A DNA stretch of 64,000 nucleotides from WHSO01 sp050485485 (GTDB taxonomy: Bacteria > Pseudomonadota > Alphaproteobacteria > SMXQ01): positions 25,649 to 89,648 of the forward strand of contig JBJHBM010000006.1 of the NCBI GenBank assembly GCA_050485485.1, in the 5' to 3' direction. The notes below the pieces were generated by a model. The model was not told the DNA's origin. It did not search any database and saw nothing but the letters and a program-made list of their open reading frames with translations. The translations under genes and the position numbers were made by a program. Below are positions 44,296 through 56,304 of the stretch, in pieces (positions within the stretch are counted from its first letter, which is position 1; the number at the start of each line of letters is the position of its first letter).

Positions 44296-45453
44296 CTAGT
44301 CGCCGAGTTTGTGCGCCACCGTCTCCGCGGCCCAGTCGAGCCACGGGAACAGCGCTTCGAGATCGGCCTTCTCGACCGTTGCGCCGGCCCACACGCGCAG
44401 GCCCGGAGGCGCGTCGCGGTAGCCGTCGATGTCGTAGGCGGCGCCTTCCTTCTCGAGCAGCTGCACGAGCTTCTTAGGCGCGGCCGCCCTCTGCTCGTCG
44501 GAGAGCTTCTCAAACCACGGGGCCACGATCTTGAGGCACACCGAAGTGCAGGAACGCGCCTTGGGATCGGAAACCAGGAAATCGACCCAGTCCGTGCGGG
44601 CGACCCAGTCGGCGATAGCCTGGAGATTGCCTTCGGCGCGCCCGGTCAGCGCCTTCAGGCCACCGATCTCCTCGGCCCACTTGAGGCCGTCGATGGCGTC
44701 TTCGACACACAGCATGGAAGGCGTGTTGATGGTTTCGCCCTTGAAGATGCCCTCGATCAGCTTGCCGCCGGAGGTCATGCGGAAAATCTTGGGTAGCGGC
44801 CACGGCGGGGTGTAGCTGGTGAGCCTTTCCACGGCACGCGGGCCAAGCACCAGCATGCCGTGAGCCGCCTCACCGCCCATGACCTTTTGCCAGGACCAGG
44901 TGACGACATCGAGCTTGCGCCACGGCAGATCCATGGCGAACACCGCCGAGGTCGCATCGCAAAGGGTGAGACCTTCGCGGTCGTCGCGGACCCAGTCGCC
45001 GTTAGGAACGCGCGCGCCCGAAGTCGTACCATTCCAGGTGAATACGATATCGCGCGCGGGGTCGGCTTTTGCGAAATCGGGAATTTCGCCATAACCGGCC
45101 TCGAACTTGCGCAGGTCCTTGATCTTGAGTTGCTTCTCGATGTCCTGCACCCAACCGGCGCCGAAGCTCTCCCAGGCGAAGACGTCGACACCACGGGCGC
45201 CGAGCAGCGACCACATCGCCATCTCGAACGCACCGGTGTCGGAGGCGGGCACGATGCCGATGCGCCATTCCTTCGGGATGCCGAGGATCGCGCGCGAGCG
45301 ATCGATCACCTCCGCGAGGCGCGCCTTACCTTCGCCGGAGCGGTGGGACCGCCCGAGGCTTGCATTCTTCAGATTGTCGAGAGACCAGTCGGGACGCTTG
45401 GCGCAGGGGCCCGACGAGAAGCGCGGGTTGCGCGGCCGAACATGCGGCTTCAT
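44296..45453 (-). CDS. serC: Phosphoserine aminotransferase
   Basis: SerC converts 3-phosphohydroxypyruvate to 3-phosphoserine with PLP. The 385-residue protein has the alphaproteobacterial long form starting MKPHVRPRNPRFSSGPCAKR. WSWQKVMGGEAAHGM contains the PLP lysine, and TVWN-like FTWNGTTSGARVPNG matches the cofactor pocket. The start codon at 45453 sits just after a structured leader whose hairpin covers the ribosome site. It is the first gene of the serC-serA operon. Confidence 0.96.
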   Translation of the reverse strand: MKPHVRPRNPRFSSGPCAKRPDWSLDNLKNASLGRSHRSGEGKARLAEVIDRSRAILGIPKEWRIGIVPASDTGAFEMAMWSLLGARGVDVFAWESFGAGWVQDIEKQLKIKDLRKFEAGYGEIPDFAKADPARDIVFTWNGTTSGARVPNGDWVRDDREGLTLCDATSAVFAMDLPWRKLDVVTWSWQKVMGGEAAHGMLVLGPRAVERLTSYTPPWPLPKIFRMTSGGKLIEGIFKGETINTPSMLCVEDAIDGLKWAEEIGGLKALTGRAEGNLQAIADWVARTDWVDFLVSDPKARSCTSVCLKIVAPWFEKLSDEQRAAAPKKLVQLLEKEGAAYDIDGYRDAPPGLRVWAGATVEKADLEALFPWLDWAAETVAHKLGD

Positions 45454-45454
45454 G

Positions 45455-45515
45455 TGGTCTATTCCTTCCAGAATAGTTGCACCCCGTTGGGGGGGTGTGG
45501 CCCGCGGCGGATACT
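45455..45515 (-). promoter_or_regulatory. serC-type RNA leader with hidden ribosome-binding site
   Basis: Two stems lie directly before the serC ATG on the minus strand. The first is CACCCC/GGGGTG (45480-45485 with 45492-45497). The second is CTATTC-N6-GAATAG (45459-45476), whose loop includes the AAGG ribosome site. The arrangement matches the serC RNA motif of alphaproteobacteria, where translation start is controlled by structure. The model could not be run. Confidence 0.65.
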
Positions 45516-45719
45516 ACGGATATTTGCCGGGGCGTCAACGGGAATCCCGGAACATTCCGAATGCGCCGTCGGTAAGGACATGCCGCGCGCGGACGCGGCC
45601 CATCGCGGGGGGCGCCGGGCGCCTCCCGCTTGCGCGTCGCATTGGTGCGCCTCGGGACGCTTCTTGAGGACGGCGCGCCGCCTCGGGTCCCGCCCGTCCC
45701 GTGGTCTGACAATCCGGGC

Positions 45720-47498
45720 TTAAAGCGGCCAGAACATCGGGATGACGAAGGTGGCGGTCGCCCACAACAGAAGGTTGAGCGGCAGGCCGACCTTGACGAA
45801 ATCGATGAAACGGTAGCTGCCTGCGCCGTAGACGAAAGTATTGGTCTGATAGCCGATGGGGGTCGCGAAGCTCGCGCTCGCCGCGAACATGACCGCGACC
45901 ACGAACGGACGCGGATCCACCCCCATCTCGTTCGCAAGGCCGATCGCGATAGGCGTGAGCAGGATCGCGGCGGCATTGTTGCTCATGGTCTCGGTGAGCG
46001 CCGAGGTGACGAGATAGACGGCAGACAGGACGGCCACCGGGCCGAGCGCACCCAAGAGCAGCACGGCATTTTCGACGATCAGGCGTGCCGCGCCGGTCTT
46101 GTCCATCGCGACGCCGACTGCCAGCATGCCGAAAATCAGCATCAGTATATTCCAGCGGATCGCGCGGTAGGCCTCTTCGGCATCGACGCAACCGAATGCC
46201 ACCACCGCCGTCGCCGCGATCAGGGCGAGCGCGGCGATCGGCAGCACCTCGAACGCGGCAAGCGCCATCACCAGCAGGGCCGCCGCGATTGCGACCGGCG
46301 CCTTGCTGCGCCGGAGCGGGCTCTCGTTGGGCTGCACGAGGTTGATCAGCTCCTGGTAGTCGAACAGCCGCTTCATGCTCTCGGGCGGTCCCTCAAGCAG
46401 CAGCGTGTCGCCCATCTGCAGGCGCACCTCGTCGAAATTTCCGGTGAGCTCCGCCCCCTGGCGGTGGATGGCGAGGATATAGGCGCCGTAGAGCCGGCGC
46501 AGGTTGAGCTGGGCCACGCGCTGGCCCACCATGCGCGACTGCGGCCCGACCACGCCCTCCATCACCACCGTCTCCTGGGAGGCGATCGGCTCAAGCGCGT
46601 GGCCGTCACCGGCGCCGAAGGCGACGTCGCCTGCCTCGCGCAGCCCCAGCATGTCGCCCATCTTACTGCGCACCACCAGCCGGTCCCCGCCGCGCAGTTC
46701 GACCGAATCGAGCCGGTAGCGCTGGGACAGGTCGTCACGGATCACGTCGAAGACATGGAAGCCCTTTTCCTCGGTGAGGCCCGCGTCCTTGAGTTTTTTG
46801 CCGACCAGCGGCGATTCGAGCGGGACCAGGACCTCGGCGATGAAGGCGCGGTCGGCGGCGTCGGGGATCAGGCTCGCGAGGCTGCGCCGGTCCGGCAGCA
46901 GCCAGCGGCCCACCAGAAGCAGATAGACGATGCCGACGACACCCATTATGGCGCCGGCCGCCGTGATCTCGAACATGCCGAACGACCGCTGCCCGAGGGT
47001 CTGCGCCACACCGTCCACCAGGATGTTGGTGGAGGTACCGATCAGCGTGAGCGTGCCGCCGAAGATGCTGGCGAAGGACAGCGGCATGAGGAGCCGCGAC
47101 GGCGCGATCGAAAGCGTGGCGGCGAGCGTAAACATCACCGGCGTCAGGATGACGACGACGGGCGTGTTGTTGATGAAGGCCGACATCACCATCACGCTCG
47201 CCATGATCGCCGCGAGAGCAAGGGTCGGCGACCAGCCTGCCATGCGGATCACCTGCCGCCCGAGGCCGTCGATGACGCCGGTCCGCTCGAGCGCCGCCGA
47301 CAGGACGAACATCGCCGCGACGGTGATCGGCGCCGGATTGCTGAAGACCGCGAACACGTCTCCGGTATCGAGGATGCCGGTGAGAAGCAGCGCCGAAACC
47401 GCCGACAGCGCCACGATGTCGGCCGGCAGACGCTCGCGGACGAAGCCGAAGAACACGACGGCGACGAGAAAAAGGACGAAGGCGATCTGCCAGTCCAC
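45720..47498 (-). CDS. SLC13-family permease with two TrkA-C (RCK_C) domains
   Basis: The 592-residue membrane protein is a divalent-anion/sodium symporter-like carrier with two halves of about five helices each. Between them (about residues 200-380) lie two TrkA-C-type ligand-binding domains: AFIAEVLVPLESPLVGKKLKD and RLYGAYILAIHRQGAEL. SAFINNTPVVVILTP and ETMSNNAAAILLTPIAIG are the paired NxxP-like transport motifs. Substrates could be sulfate, thiosulfate or dicarboxylates. The GTG at 47498, 8 nt after GGGGAG, was chosen; another GTG at 47504 is possible. Confidence 0.88.
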   Translation of the reverse strand: MDWQIAFVLFLVAVVFFGFVRERLPADIVALSAVSALLLTGILDTGDVFAVFSNPAPITVAAMFVLSAALERTGVIDGLGRQVIRMAGWSPTLALAAIMASVMVMSAFINNTPVVVILTPVMFTLAATLSIAPSRLLMPLSFASIFGGTLTLIGTSTNILVDGVAQTLGQRSFGMFEITAAGAIMGVVGIVYLLLVGRWLLPDRRSLASLIPDAADRAFIAEVLVPLESPLVGKKLKDAGLTEEKGFHVFDVIRDDLSQRYRLDSVELRGGDRLVVRSKMGDMLGLREAGDVAFGAGDGHALEPIASQETVVMEGVVGPQSRMVGQRVAQLNLRRLYGAYILAIHRQGAELTGNFDEVRLQMGDTLLLEGPPESMKRLFDYQELINLVQPNESPLRRSKAPVAIAAALLVMALAAFEVLPIAALALIAATAVVAFGCVDAEEAYRAIRWNILMLIFGMLAVGVAMDKTGAARLIVENAVLLLGALGPVAVLSAVYLVTSALTETMSNNAAAILLTPIAIGLANEMGVDPRPFVVAVMFAASASFATPIGYQTNTFVYGAGSYRFIDFVKVGLPLNLLLWATATFVIPMFWPL

Positions 47499-47607
47499 GC
47501 GCACTACTCCCCAGATGGTTCTGCCGCGAGGCCGCTGGAGACTACCCGCAGGGCGAACCCACGACAACGCCCCCGGCAGGGTGCACGTTCCGGCCGGCAC
47601 GGGAACC

Positions 47608-48414
47608 CTAGCGAGGCGGAAACTCCGCGCAGGTATGGCCGTGGCCGAGCGGCCCGTGGCCCGTCCCCAGCCCCGGGGCCGCCTCGATCGCGCGAACGAC
47701 GTAGGCACGCGCGCGCGCCACCGCCGCCGCGAGGTCGAGCCCCTGGGCGATGCCGCAGGCAATCGCCGAGGCGAGCGTGCAGCCGGTACCGTGGGTGTTG
47801 CGGCTGGCGATGCGCGGTCCCTGGAACAGGCGCACCCCGTCCGCGCCCACCAGCACGTCGGTCACGGCGTCCCCCGCCATGTGCCCGCCCTTGACCAGCG
47901 CCGCGCGTGGCCCCATGCCGATCAGCGCGCGGGCCGCGGCGGTCATGGCCTCGACGTCGGCGATGGCGTGGCCCACCAGCACCTCGGCCTCCGGGATGTT
48001 GGGCGTGACGACGGCGGCGCGCGGCAGCAGGCGGCGGACCAGCGCCTCGGCCGCGGTCGGGTCGAGCAGCCGGGCACCGCCCTTCGCCACCATCACCGGG
48101 TCCACCACCAGCGGCACCGCGTCCGCATGCGCCGCCAGCACGTCGGCCACCGCCTCGATCGTGGGCGCGTCTCCCAGCATCCCGGTCTTGACCGCGTCGG
48201 CGCCGATGTCGGCGAGCACCAGCTCCATCTGGCGGGCGACGAAATCGGGCGGCACCGGATGAATGCCGTGGACGCCCAGCGTGTCCTGGGCCGTGAGCGC
48301 CGTGACGGCGGTGGCAGCATAGCCACCGAGCGCCGTCACGGTCTTGATATCGGCCTGGATGCCCGCGCCACCTCCGGAATCGGAGCCCGCGACGATGAGG
48401 ACGCGCCCGCGCAC
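47608..48414 (-). CDS. thiD: Hydroxymethylpyrimidine/phosphomethylpyrimidine kinase
   Basis: ThiD phosphorylates hydroxymethylpyrimidine twice for thiamine synthesis. The 268-residue ribokinase-fold protein starts MRGRVLIVAGSDSGGGAGIQADIKT, with AVTALTAQDTLGVHG and VVDPVMVAKGGARLL following. NTHGTGCTLASAIACGIA near the end holds the anion hole and catalytic base region. It starts 4 nt after the glmM stop, so it ends the glmM operon. Pyridoxal kinase activity is possible in this family but less likely. Confidence 0.94.
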   Translation of the reverse strand: MRGRVLIVAGSDSGGGAGIQADIKTVTALGGYAATAVTALTAQDTLGVHGIHPVPPDFVARQMELVLADIGADAVKTGMLGDAPTIEAVADVLAAHADAVPLVVDPVMVAKGGARLLDPTAAEALVRRLLPRAAVVTPNIPEAEVLVGHAIADVEAMTAAARALIGMGPRAALVKGGHMAGDAVTDVLVGADGVRLFQGPRIASRNTHGTGCTLASAIACGIAQGLDLAAAVARARAYVVRAIEAAPGLGTGHGPLGHGHTCAEFPPR

Positions 48415-48418
48415 CTTC

Positions 48419-49771
<1,353 letters not shown>

Positions 49772-49838
49772 CAGTCTCGTCCGGAATTCCCCTCGGGGGC
49801 GGAGTTTACCGTTTCGGTGGGGGGGATGAAAGCGCCCT

Positions 49839-50933
49839 TCAGGCCGGCCCAGCCGCGATCCCACGCCAGACGGCGAGCGCCTGGCGGGTTTCCGCGGCGT
49901 CATGGACGCGCACCATCTGGACGCCCTGGGAGACCCCCCACAGCGCCGCCGCGAGCGAGCCCGGCAGCCGCGCCTTGGGCGCCGCCTCGCCGGTCATGTG
50001 GCCGATGAAGCTCTTGCGCGAGGTGCCGAGCAGCACCGGGCAACCGAGTCCGTGGTACAGTGCGACGTTGGCGAGGACCGCGAGGTTGTGCTCGAGCAGC
50101 TTGCCGAAGCCGACGCCCGGGTCCACGGCGATCCGGTCGCGCCCGATCCCCGCCGCCTCGCAGGCCGCGATGCGGGCCGCGAGATGGTCGTAGATCTCGG
50201 TCGGCGCATGACCGTAGGCCGGCTTGTGCTGCATGGTCTTGGGGTCGCCCCGGCTATGCATCAGCACCACCGGCACGCCGAGTCGTGCCACCGTCTCGAG
50301 CGCCGCCGCATCGTAAGCAAGAGCGGAAACGTCGTTGACCGCGCGTGCCCCCGCCGCCACGGCCGCGGCCATGACGCGCGCCTTGCGCGTATCGATCGAA
50401 AGGGCCGCACCCGTACCGGCCAGTGCCTTCACCACCGGGAGGACGCGGGCCATCTCTTCGGACTCCTCGACCGGGTCCGATCCTGGACGGGTCGATTCGC
50501 CGCCGATGTCGAGCAGCGCCGCGCCCGCCGCGACATGGTCGCGCGCGTGCGCGACGGCCGCCTCGGGAGTCGCGAAATCGCCGCCGTCGGAAAAGCTGTC
50601 GGGCGTGACGTTGATCACGGCCATGATCGCGGGTGCGTCCATGGCGATGCCCGCGAACGGCGGGCGCGGCGCGACGATGCGATTGAGCGTTGCTTCGGCG
50701 CGGCGCCCGATCTCGCGCCCCTGGCGCCGTGTCCAGACCCGCACCTCGTCCAGCGGCGCGGCGGCGCGGCTCACCGCACCCTTGGCATCGCGCACCAGCA
50801 CCTCGACATGGTCGAACCCGGCCCAGCCACCGCCGATGCGCGCGGCCGCCCGGGACGCGGGCATCGAGAACGTCACGGGACGCAAGTAGAGCGCATCGGC
50901 GTCGGCGACGGAAAGGTCGGCAAGGACCGTCAT
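49839..50933 (-). CDS. folP: Dihydropteroate synthase with N-terminal extension
   Basis: FolP condenses 6-hydroxymethyl-dihydropterin pyrophosphate with p-aminobenzoate, the step blocked by sulfonamides. The catalytic barrel begins near residue 100 with IMAVINVTPDSFSDGG, followed by LLDIGGESTRPG, VNDVSALAYD and LLGTSRKSFIGHMTG. The protein is 364 residues against about 280 for the E. coli enzyme. The extra ~95 N-terminal residues (VTFSMPASRAAARIGGGWAG) are not known to me as a separate domain, but similar lengths occur in alphaproteobacteria. It lies 71 nt behind ftsH. Confidence 0.95.
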   Translation of the reverse strand: MTVLADLSVADADALYLRPVTFSMPASRAAARIGGGWAGFDHVEVLVRDAKGAVSRAAAPLDEVRVWTRRQGREIGRRAEATLNRIVAPRPPFAGIAMDAPAIMAVINVTPDSFSDGGDFATPEAAVAHARDHVAAGAALLDIGGESTRPGSDPVEESEEMARVLPVVKALAGTGAALSIDTRKARVMAAAVAAGARAVNDVSALAYDAAALETVARLGVPVVLMHSRGDPKTMQHKPAYGHAPTEIYDHLAARIAACEAAGIGRDRIAVDPGVGFGKLLEHNLAVLANVALYHGLGCPVLLGTSRKSFIGHMTGEAAPKARLPGSLAAALWGVSQGVQMVRVHDAAETRQALAVWRGIAAGPA

Positions 50934-51004
50934 GACGCTATGCCCGGAAAGATGCGGCGCGCGGACCGCGAAAACGGCACCGCGCGCTGGGACGCGAAGC
51001 CAAA

Positions 51005-52942
<1,938 letters not shown>

Positions 52943-53060
52943 GCCCAGATTCCTTTCCCAGCCATCCCCGGACTGTTTCTGCGGCAACGTGCTCCCCCTC
53001 GTGCGGGACATGCCGCAGAGGCAGGGAAGCCGTGACATAGATAGTGTCGCGAAGGCCCTT

Positions 53061-54437
53061 TCACAAGTTCCCGGGCGCCTGTGCGAAGCGCGGCCCGCCC
53101 AGGGTTTCCGGCACGTCCGGCCGAATCTCGACGATCGCAAGGGTACCAGCCGCCGCGCCGGAGCGTCTATAGCCGATGTGCGGCACCGCAAGCGGCCCTT
53201 GCCCGTCAATCAGCGACGGCAGACCGGCCCGCACCGGCGCCGGAATCGCCCACACCCCGGGGGTTTCCGCGATGTGCGGCGCACGGCGGCAGACATCCGC
53301 CCAGCCCCGGACTCCGAGGGCGCCGAGCATCGCGCCGGGCCCGGCCGCGCCGGCGACCCGGATGCGGAAGCGGCCATCCCAATGGAAGGTGCCGGGATGC
53401 GCCGGAACCGGTGGCGCGATGACGGCGAGCTCGCGGCACACCAGTACCTTGCCGCTGCCTGCGGGCAGTATCCGACAGCCCGCCAGCGTCCGCCCACGCA
53501 AGGACGTACCCGAAAGCATCGCAAACAGGCGCTCGATCCGCGCGCTGCGCGGTGGATAGACGGTACCGGACACCATCGCGAGGACGCGCGCGAGCGCGCG
53601 GGCGCCGAGCGCGGGGCCCGCCGCCGTCAGCGCCGCGCGATCGACGGTCGCGAACCCGGCCGGGTGGGGCTCCACCGTGCGCGCGAGCAACGCCGCGATC
53701 CGCGCTTCCAAGTCGTGCCGGATGCCGCCGAAGCGCGCCGCCAGCCCCGCCAGCGCGGCCGCGTCGAGTCCGTCTTCCTCGAGATGCGCGGCCAGGCCGC
53801 GCAACCGCACGCGCGCGAAAGCCGGATCGCGGTTGGAGGGATCCTCGATCCAGTCCTGGCCGAGCGCCGTCAGATAGGCCGCGAGATCGCCGCGCGGCAC
53901 GTCGAGCAGGGGACGGATCAGGCGCGCGTGCGCGCCCTCGCGCACCAATGCCACGCCGGCAAGGCCGGCAAGGCCGCTGTCATGGCCGAGCCGCAGCAGG
54001 AAAGTTTCCGCCTGGTCGTCGCGGTGATGGGCGATCAGCAGATGAAGCACGCCATGGGCGCGGCACCAATCGTCGAGCAGCCGGTAACGGGCGGTACGCG
54101 CCGCCGTCTGCAAATCGCCGCGCGAAAGGGGAGGACGATCATGCCACGCGAGCTTCCGGTGCGGAATGCCGCGCAAGCGGCACCAGCCTGCCACGCGGCG
54201 CGCCTCGTCGCCCGACTCCGGGCGCAGGCCGTGATCGACGGTGAGCGCGACGACGTCGCCGTCCCGCACGCGCGTCCAGCGCGACGCCAGCAGCATCAGC
54301 GCAAGGCTGTCGGCGCCGCCCGACACCGCGACGGCAAGCCGCGGGCGCGGTTCGAACGGCGCGGCGGCAGCCATCGCGCGCGAAAACGCCGCGAACAACG
54401 TTGAGGCGGGGGAAGATCGCGCCGGAGCCCGATCCAC
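53061..54437 (-). CDS. tilS: tRNA(Ile)-lysidine synthase
   Basis: TilS adds lysine to C34 of the CAU-anticodon tRNA-Ile, so it decodes AUA. The 458-residue protein has the PP-loop LAVAVSGGADSLALMLLA near residue 35 and HHRDDQAETFLLRLGHDSGLAG after it, with RPLLDVPRGDLAAYL binding the tRNA. The C-terminal region carries the small TilS substrate-binding domains. The GTG at 54437 overlaps the stop codon of cpoB by one base (TAGTG). It leads into ftsH. Confidence 0.95.
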   Translation of the reverse strand: MDRAPARSSPASTLFAAFSRAMAAAAPFEPRPRLAVAVSGGADSLALMLLASRWTRVRDGDVVALTVDHGLRPESGDEARRVAGWCRLRGIPHRKLAWHDRPPLSRGDLQTAARTARYRLLDDWCRAHGVLHLLIAHHRDDQAETFLLRLGHDSGLAGLAGVALVREGAHARLIRPLLDVPRGDLAAYLTALGQDWIEDPSNRDPAFARVRLRGLAAHLEEDGLDAAALAGLAARFGGIRHDLEARIAALLARTVEPHPAGFATVDRAALTAAGPALGARALARVLAMVSGTVYPPRSARIERLFAMLSGTSLRGRTLAGCRILPAGSGKVLVCRELAVIAPPVPAHPGTFHWDGRFRIRVAGAAGPGAMLGALGVRGWADVCRRAPHIAETPGVWAIPAPVRAGLPSLIDGQGPLAVPHIGYRRSGAAAGTLAIVEIRPDVPETLGGPRFAQAPGNL

Positions 54438-55474
54438 TATCCGCAGCGCAGCTTCTTGCGCTCCGAGGCGACACGCGTCTTGAGGTCGGCGGCAGCGTTG
54501 GGGAAGTCCTTGCCGAAACGGTCGAAGGTGGCGCAGGCGCTGTCGGTGCGCTTCAGCGCGGCCAGCGACATGCCGAGCTTGAGCAGGTTGTCGGGTCCCT
54601 TCTGGCTCTTCGGGAAGTCCTTGTAGCCCTTGGCAAAGGCCAGAGCCGCGTTGTTGAAGTCACCGCGGACGTAGTGGGTTTCGCCGATCCAGTACTGGGC
54701 GTTGCCGGCAAGTTCGTGCTTGGGATGGGCGTCGAGGAACGCGGTCAGCGCGCGCTCCGCATCGGCCCATGCGGAGCGCGACAGGTAGGCGGTGGCGTAG
54801 CGGTATTGCTCCTCGGGCGTGCCCGACGGCAGCGCAGCGGCTTGCGGCCCCGCCTCGGGCTGAGACTGGGGCTGAGGTTGGGGTTGGGCTTGGGCGGGCG
54901 GCTGTTGCGGCGGCCCGGCCTCGAGGTCGCGGCCGCTCAGCGTGCCGAGCACGCCCGGCGCGGCAGGGGCCGGCGTCGCCGGCGGAATCGCGCCGGCCGC
55001 CGTCGGCGCTCCAGGCAGCGGCCGGATCGGCGTCCCGGCCTCGATCTGCTTGAGGCGCAGCTCGATGTCGGACGTTGCGAGCTCCAGCTTGCGGGCGAGT
55101 TCGCCGATCGCGTGGTTGGTCTCCTCCAACCGTCCGGTAAGGCTGCGAATCTGGCTCTCGAGATCGTCGAGGCGCACCTGCATCTCGGCGGCGAACGTCG
55201 GCGCGCCCGGCACTGGCGTCGCAGCGGCCCCGGGCGGCGGCGCGGCGGGCGCGGGCCGGCCCTGATAGACCTGTCGCTGGAGGGTATTGAGGTCGCGCTG
55301 AAGCCGCTCGACCCGGTCGACCAGCGCGCGCACCTCGGGGTTCGCAGAGGCCTGGGACCAGGCCTTTCCGGCAAAGATCGCCGTGCCCGCCACGGCAAGC
55401 GCGACCGCCACGCCGAAGGCGACACTCCGGTACGGGCGGCGCAGGGCGTCCATGTCTGTCATGGGCGTCAACAT
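54437..55474 (-). CDS. cpoB: Tol-Pal system protein CpoB (YbgF)
   Basis: CpoB links Tol-Pal-driven outer-membrane constriction to peptidoglycan synthesis. The 345-residue protein has a signal or anchor segment (VAVALAVAGTAIFAGKAWSQA), a trimerising coiled coil (PEVRALVDRVERLQRDLNTL), a Pro/Ala/Gln-rich linker and C-terminal TPR repeats (YATAYLSRSAWADAERALTA and KGYKDFPKSQKGPDNLLKLG). ATG 55462 is an equally possible start. A terminator lies between it and pal, so it may be transcribed separately or by read-through. Confidence 0.92.
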   Translation of the reverse strand: MLTPMTDMDALRRPYRSVAFGVAVALAVAGTAIFAGKAWSQASANPEVRALVDRVERLQRDLNTLQRQVYQGRPAPAAPPPGAAATPVPGAPTFAAEMQVRLDDLESQIRSLTGRLEETNHAIGELARKLELATSDIELRLKQIEAGTPIRPLPGAPTAAGAIPPATPAPAAPGVLGTLSGRDLEAGPPQQPPAQAQPQPQPQSQPEAGPQAAALPSGTPEEQYRYATAYLSRSAWADAERALTAFLDAHPKHELAGNAQYWIGETHYVRGDFNNAALAFAKGYKDFPKSQKGPDNLLKLGMSLAALKRTDSACATFDRFGKDFPNAAADLKTRVASERKKLRCG

Positions 55475-55492
55475 GAGCGTTATTGTAGGCGC

Positions 55493-55548
55493 AAATAAGG
55501 CGCCCGCCTATCCCGTGAGACCCTGCTCTCGGGACGGGCGGGCGCCCT
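55493..55548 (-). terminator. Hairpin terminator between pal and cpoB
   Basis: On the minus strand GGCGCCCGCC pairs with GGCGGGCGCC (55537-55546 and 55499-55508). An inner TCCCG/CGGGA extends the stem, and a short TTATTT follows. It ends transcripts after pal, 18 bp before the cpoB ATG. Confidence 0.8.
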
Positions 55549-55571
55549 GTTCGTCATCGACCCTGCGACGG

Positions 55572-56087
55572 TCAGGTGCCCGCGGCAGTGACCAACGTCA
55601 CGGCGCGGCGGTTCTGCGCCCAGGCGGCCTCGTTCGAGCCGGTCACGGCGGGCCGCTCCTTACCGTAGGAGATCGTCTTGACCCGGTTCGGATTGATGCC
55701 CAGCGCGACTAGGTAGTTCTTGGCCGCGTTGGCACGTCGCTCGCCAAGCGCAAGGTTGTATTCGCGCGTGCCGCGCTCGTCGCAGTGGCCCTCGACCGTG
55801 ATGGTCACGGACGGATACTTCTGGAGCCACTGGGCCTGACGCTGCAGGATCTCGCGCGCATCGGGCCTCAGGCTGTACCGGTCGAAATCGAAGAACACGC
55901 GGTCTCCGACGTTGACGGTAAAGTCCTCGGCGCTGCCGGGACGTGGGCCCGGGAGAGGCGCCGCCTGGGTCTGTGTGCCCGCCGTCGCACCGCCCGTCCC
56001 GGTGGCGTCCCCGGTCGCCTGGGGCGTGGACTCGCACGCGGCGAGCAGGAGCAGCGCGGCCAACACGCTTACAAATCGCAGAGCCAT
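55572..56087 (-). CDS. pal: Peptidoglycan-associated lipoprotein Pal
   Basis: Pal anchors the outer membrane to peptidoglycan and is the end of the Tol-Pal energy chain. The 171-residue protein has the lipobox LLLLAAC, a Thr/Gly/Gln-rich linker (ATGTGGATAGTQTQA), and an OmpA-like domain with VFFDFDRYSLRPDAREIL. The diaminopimelate-binding residues lie around GHCDERGTREYNLALGERRA. It lies downstream of tolB and has its own promoter in the 217-bp gap. Confidence 0.97.
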   Translation of the reverse strand: MALRFVSVLAALLLLAACESTPQATGDATGTGGATAGTQTQAAPLPGPRPGSAEDFTVNVGDRVFFDFDRYSLRPDAREILQRQAQWLQKYPSVTITVEGHCDERGTREYNLALGERRANAAKNYLVALGINPNRVKTISYGKERPAVTGSNEAAWAQNRRAVTLVTAAGT

Positions 56088-56216
56088 TTCTTAGTTCCCT
56101 TCGGTGGAGATGCCGGGAAATTATCCGTACCGTGACCCTTCACGGCCGATTCTAATTTCAGCGTAACACGTTAACGCCGGGTAAACGGCGCAAACGCTTA
56201 TAGTTAACGGCGAAAC

Positions 56217-56245
56217 ACTATAGAACACAAAGCCCTAGCTGGCAA
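56217..56245 (-). promoter_or_regulatory. Sigma-70-type promoter of pal
   Basis: On the minus strand TTGCCA (56240-56245) and TATAGT (56217-56222) are separated by exactly 17 bp. They lie about 130 bp upstream of the pal ATG in an AT-rich gap, so pal has an extra promoter besides tolB read-through. Confidence 0.75.
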
Positions 56246-56304
56246 CTGCCCGCACAGCGGATTTCGCGCAAAAATCCCGCGCCATTACGGATTTAGATAC
56301 GGAT

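Noticed and set aside
45630..47894. A 754-codon open frame on the plus strand
   Set aside because: It is antisense to the SLC13 permease; its Asp/Arg/His-rich product has no membrane segments or known domain.
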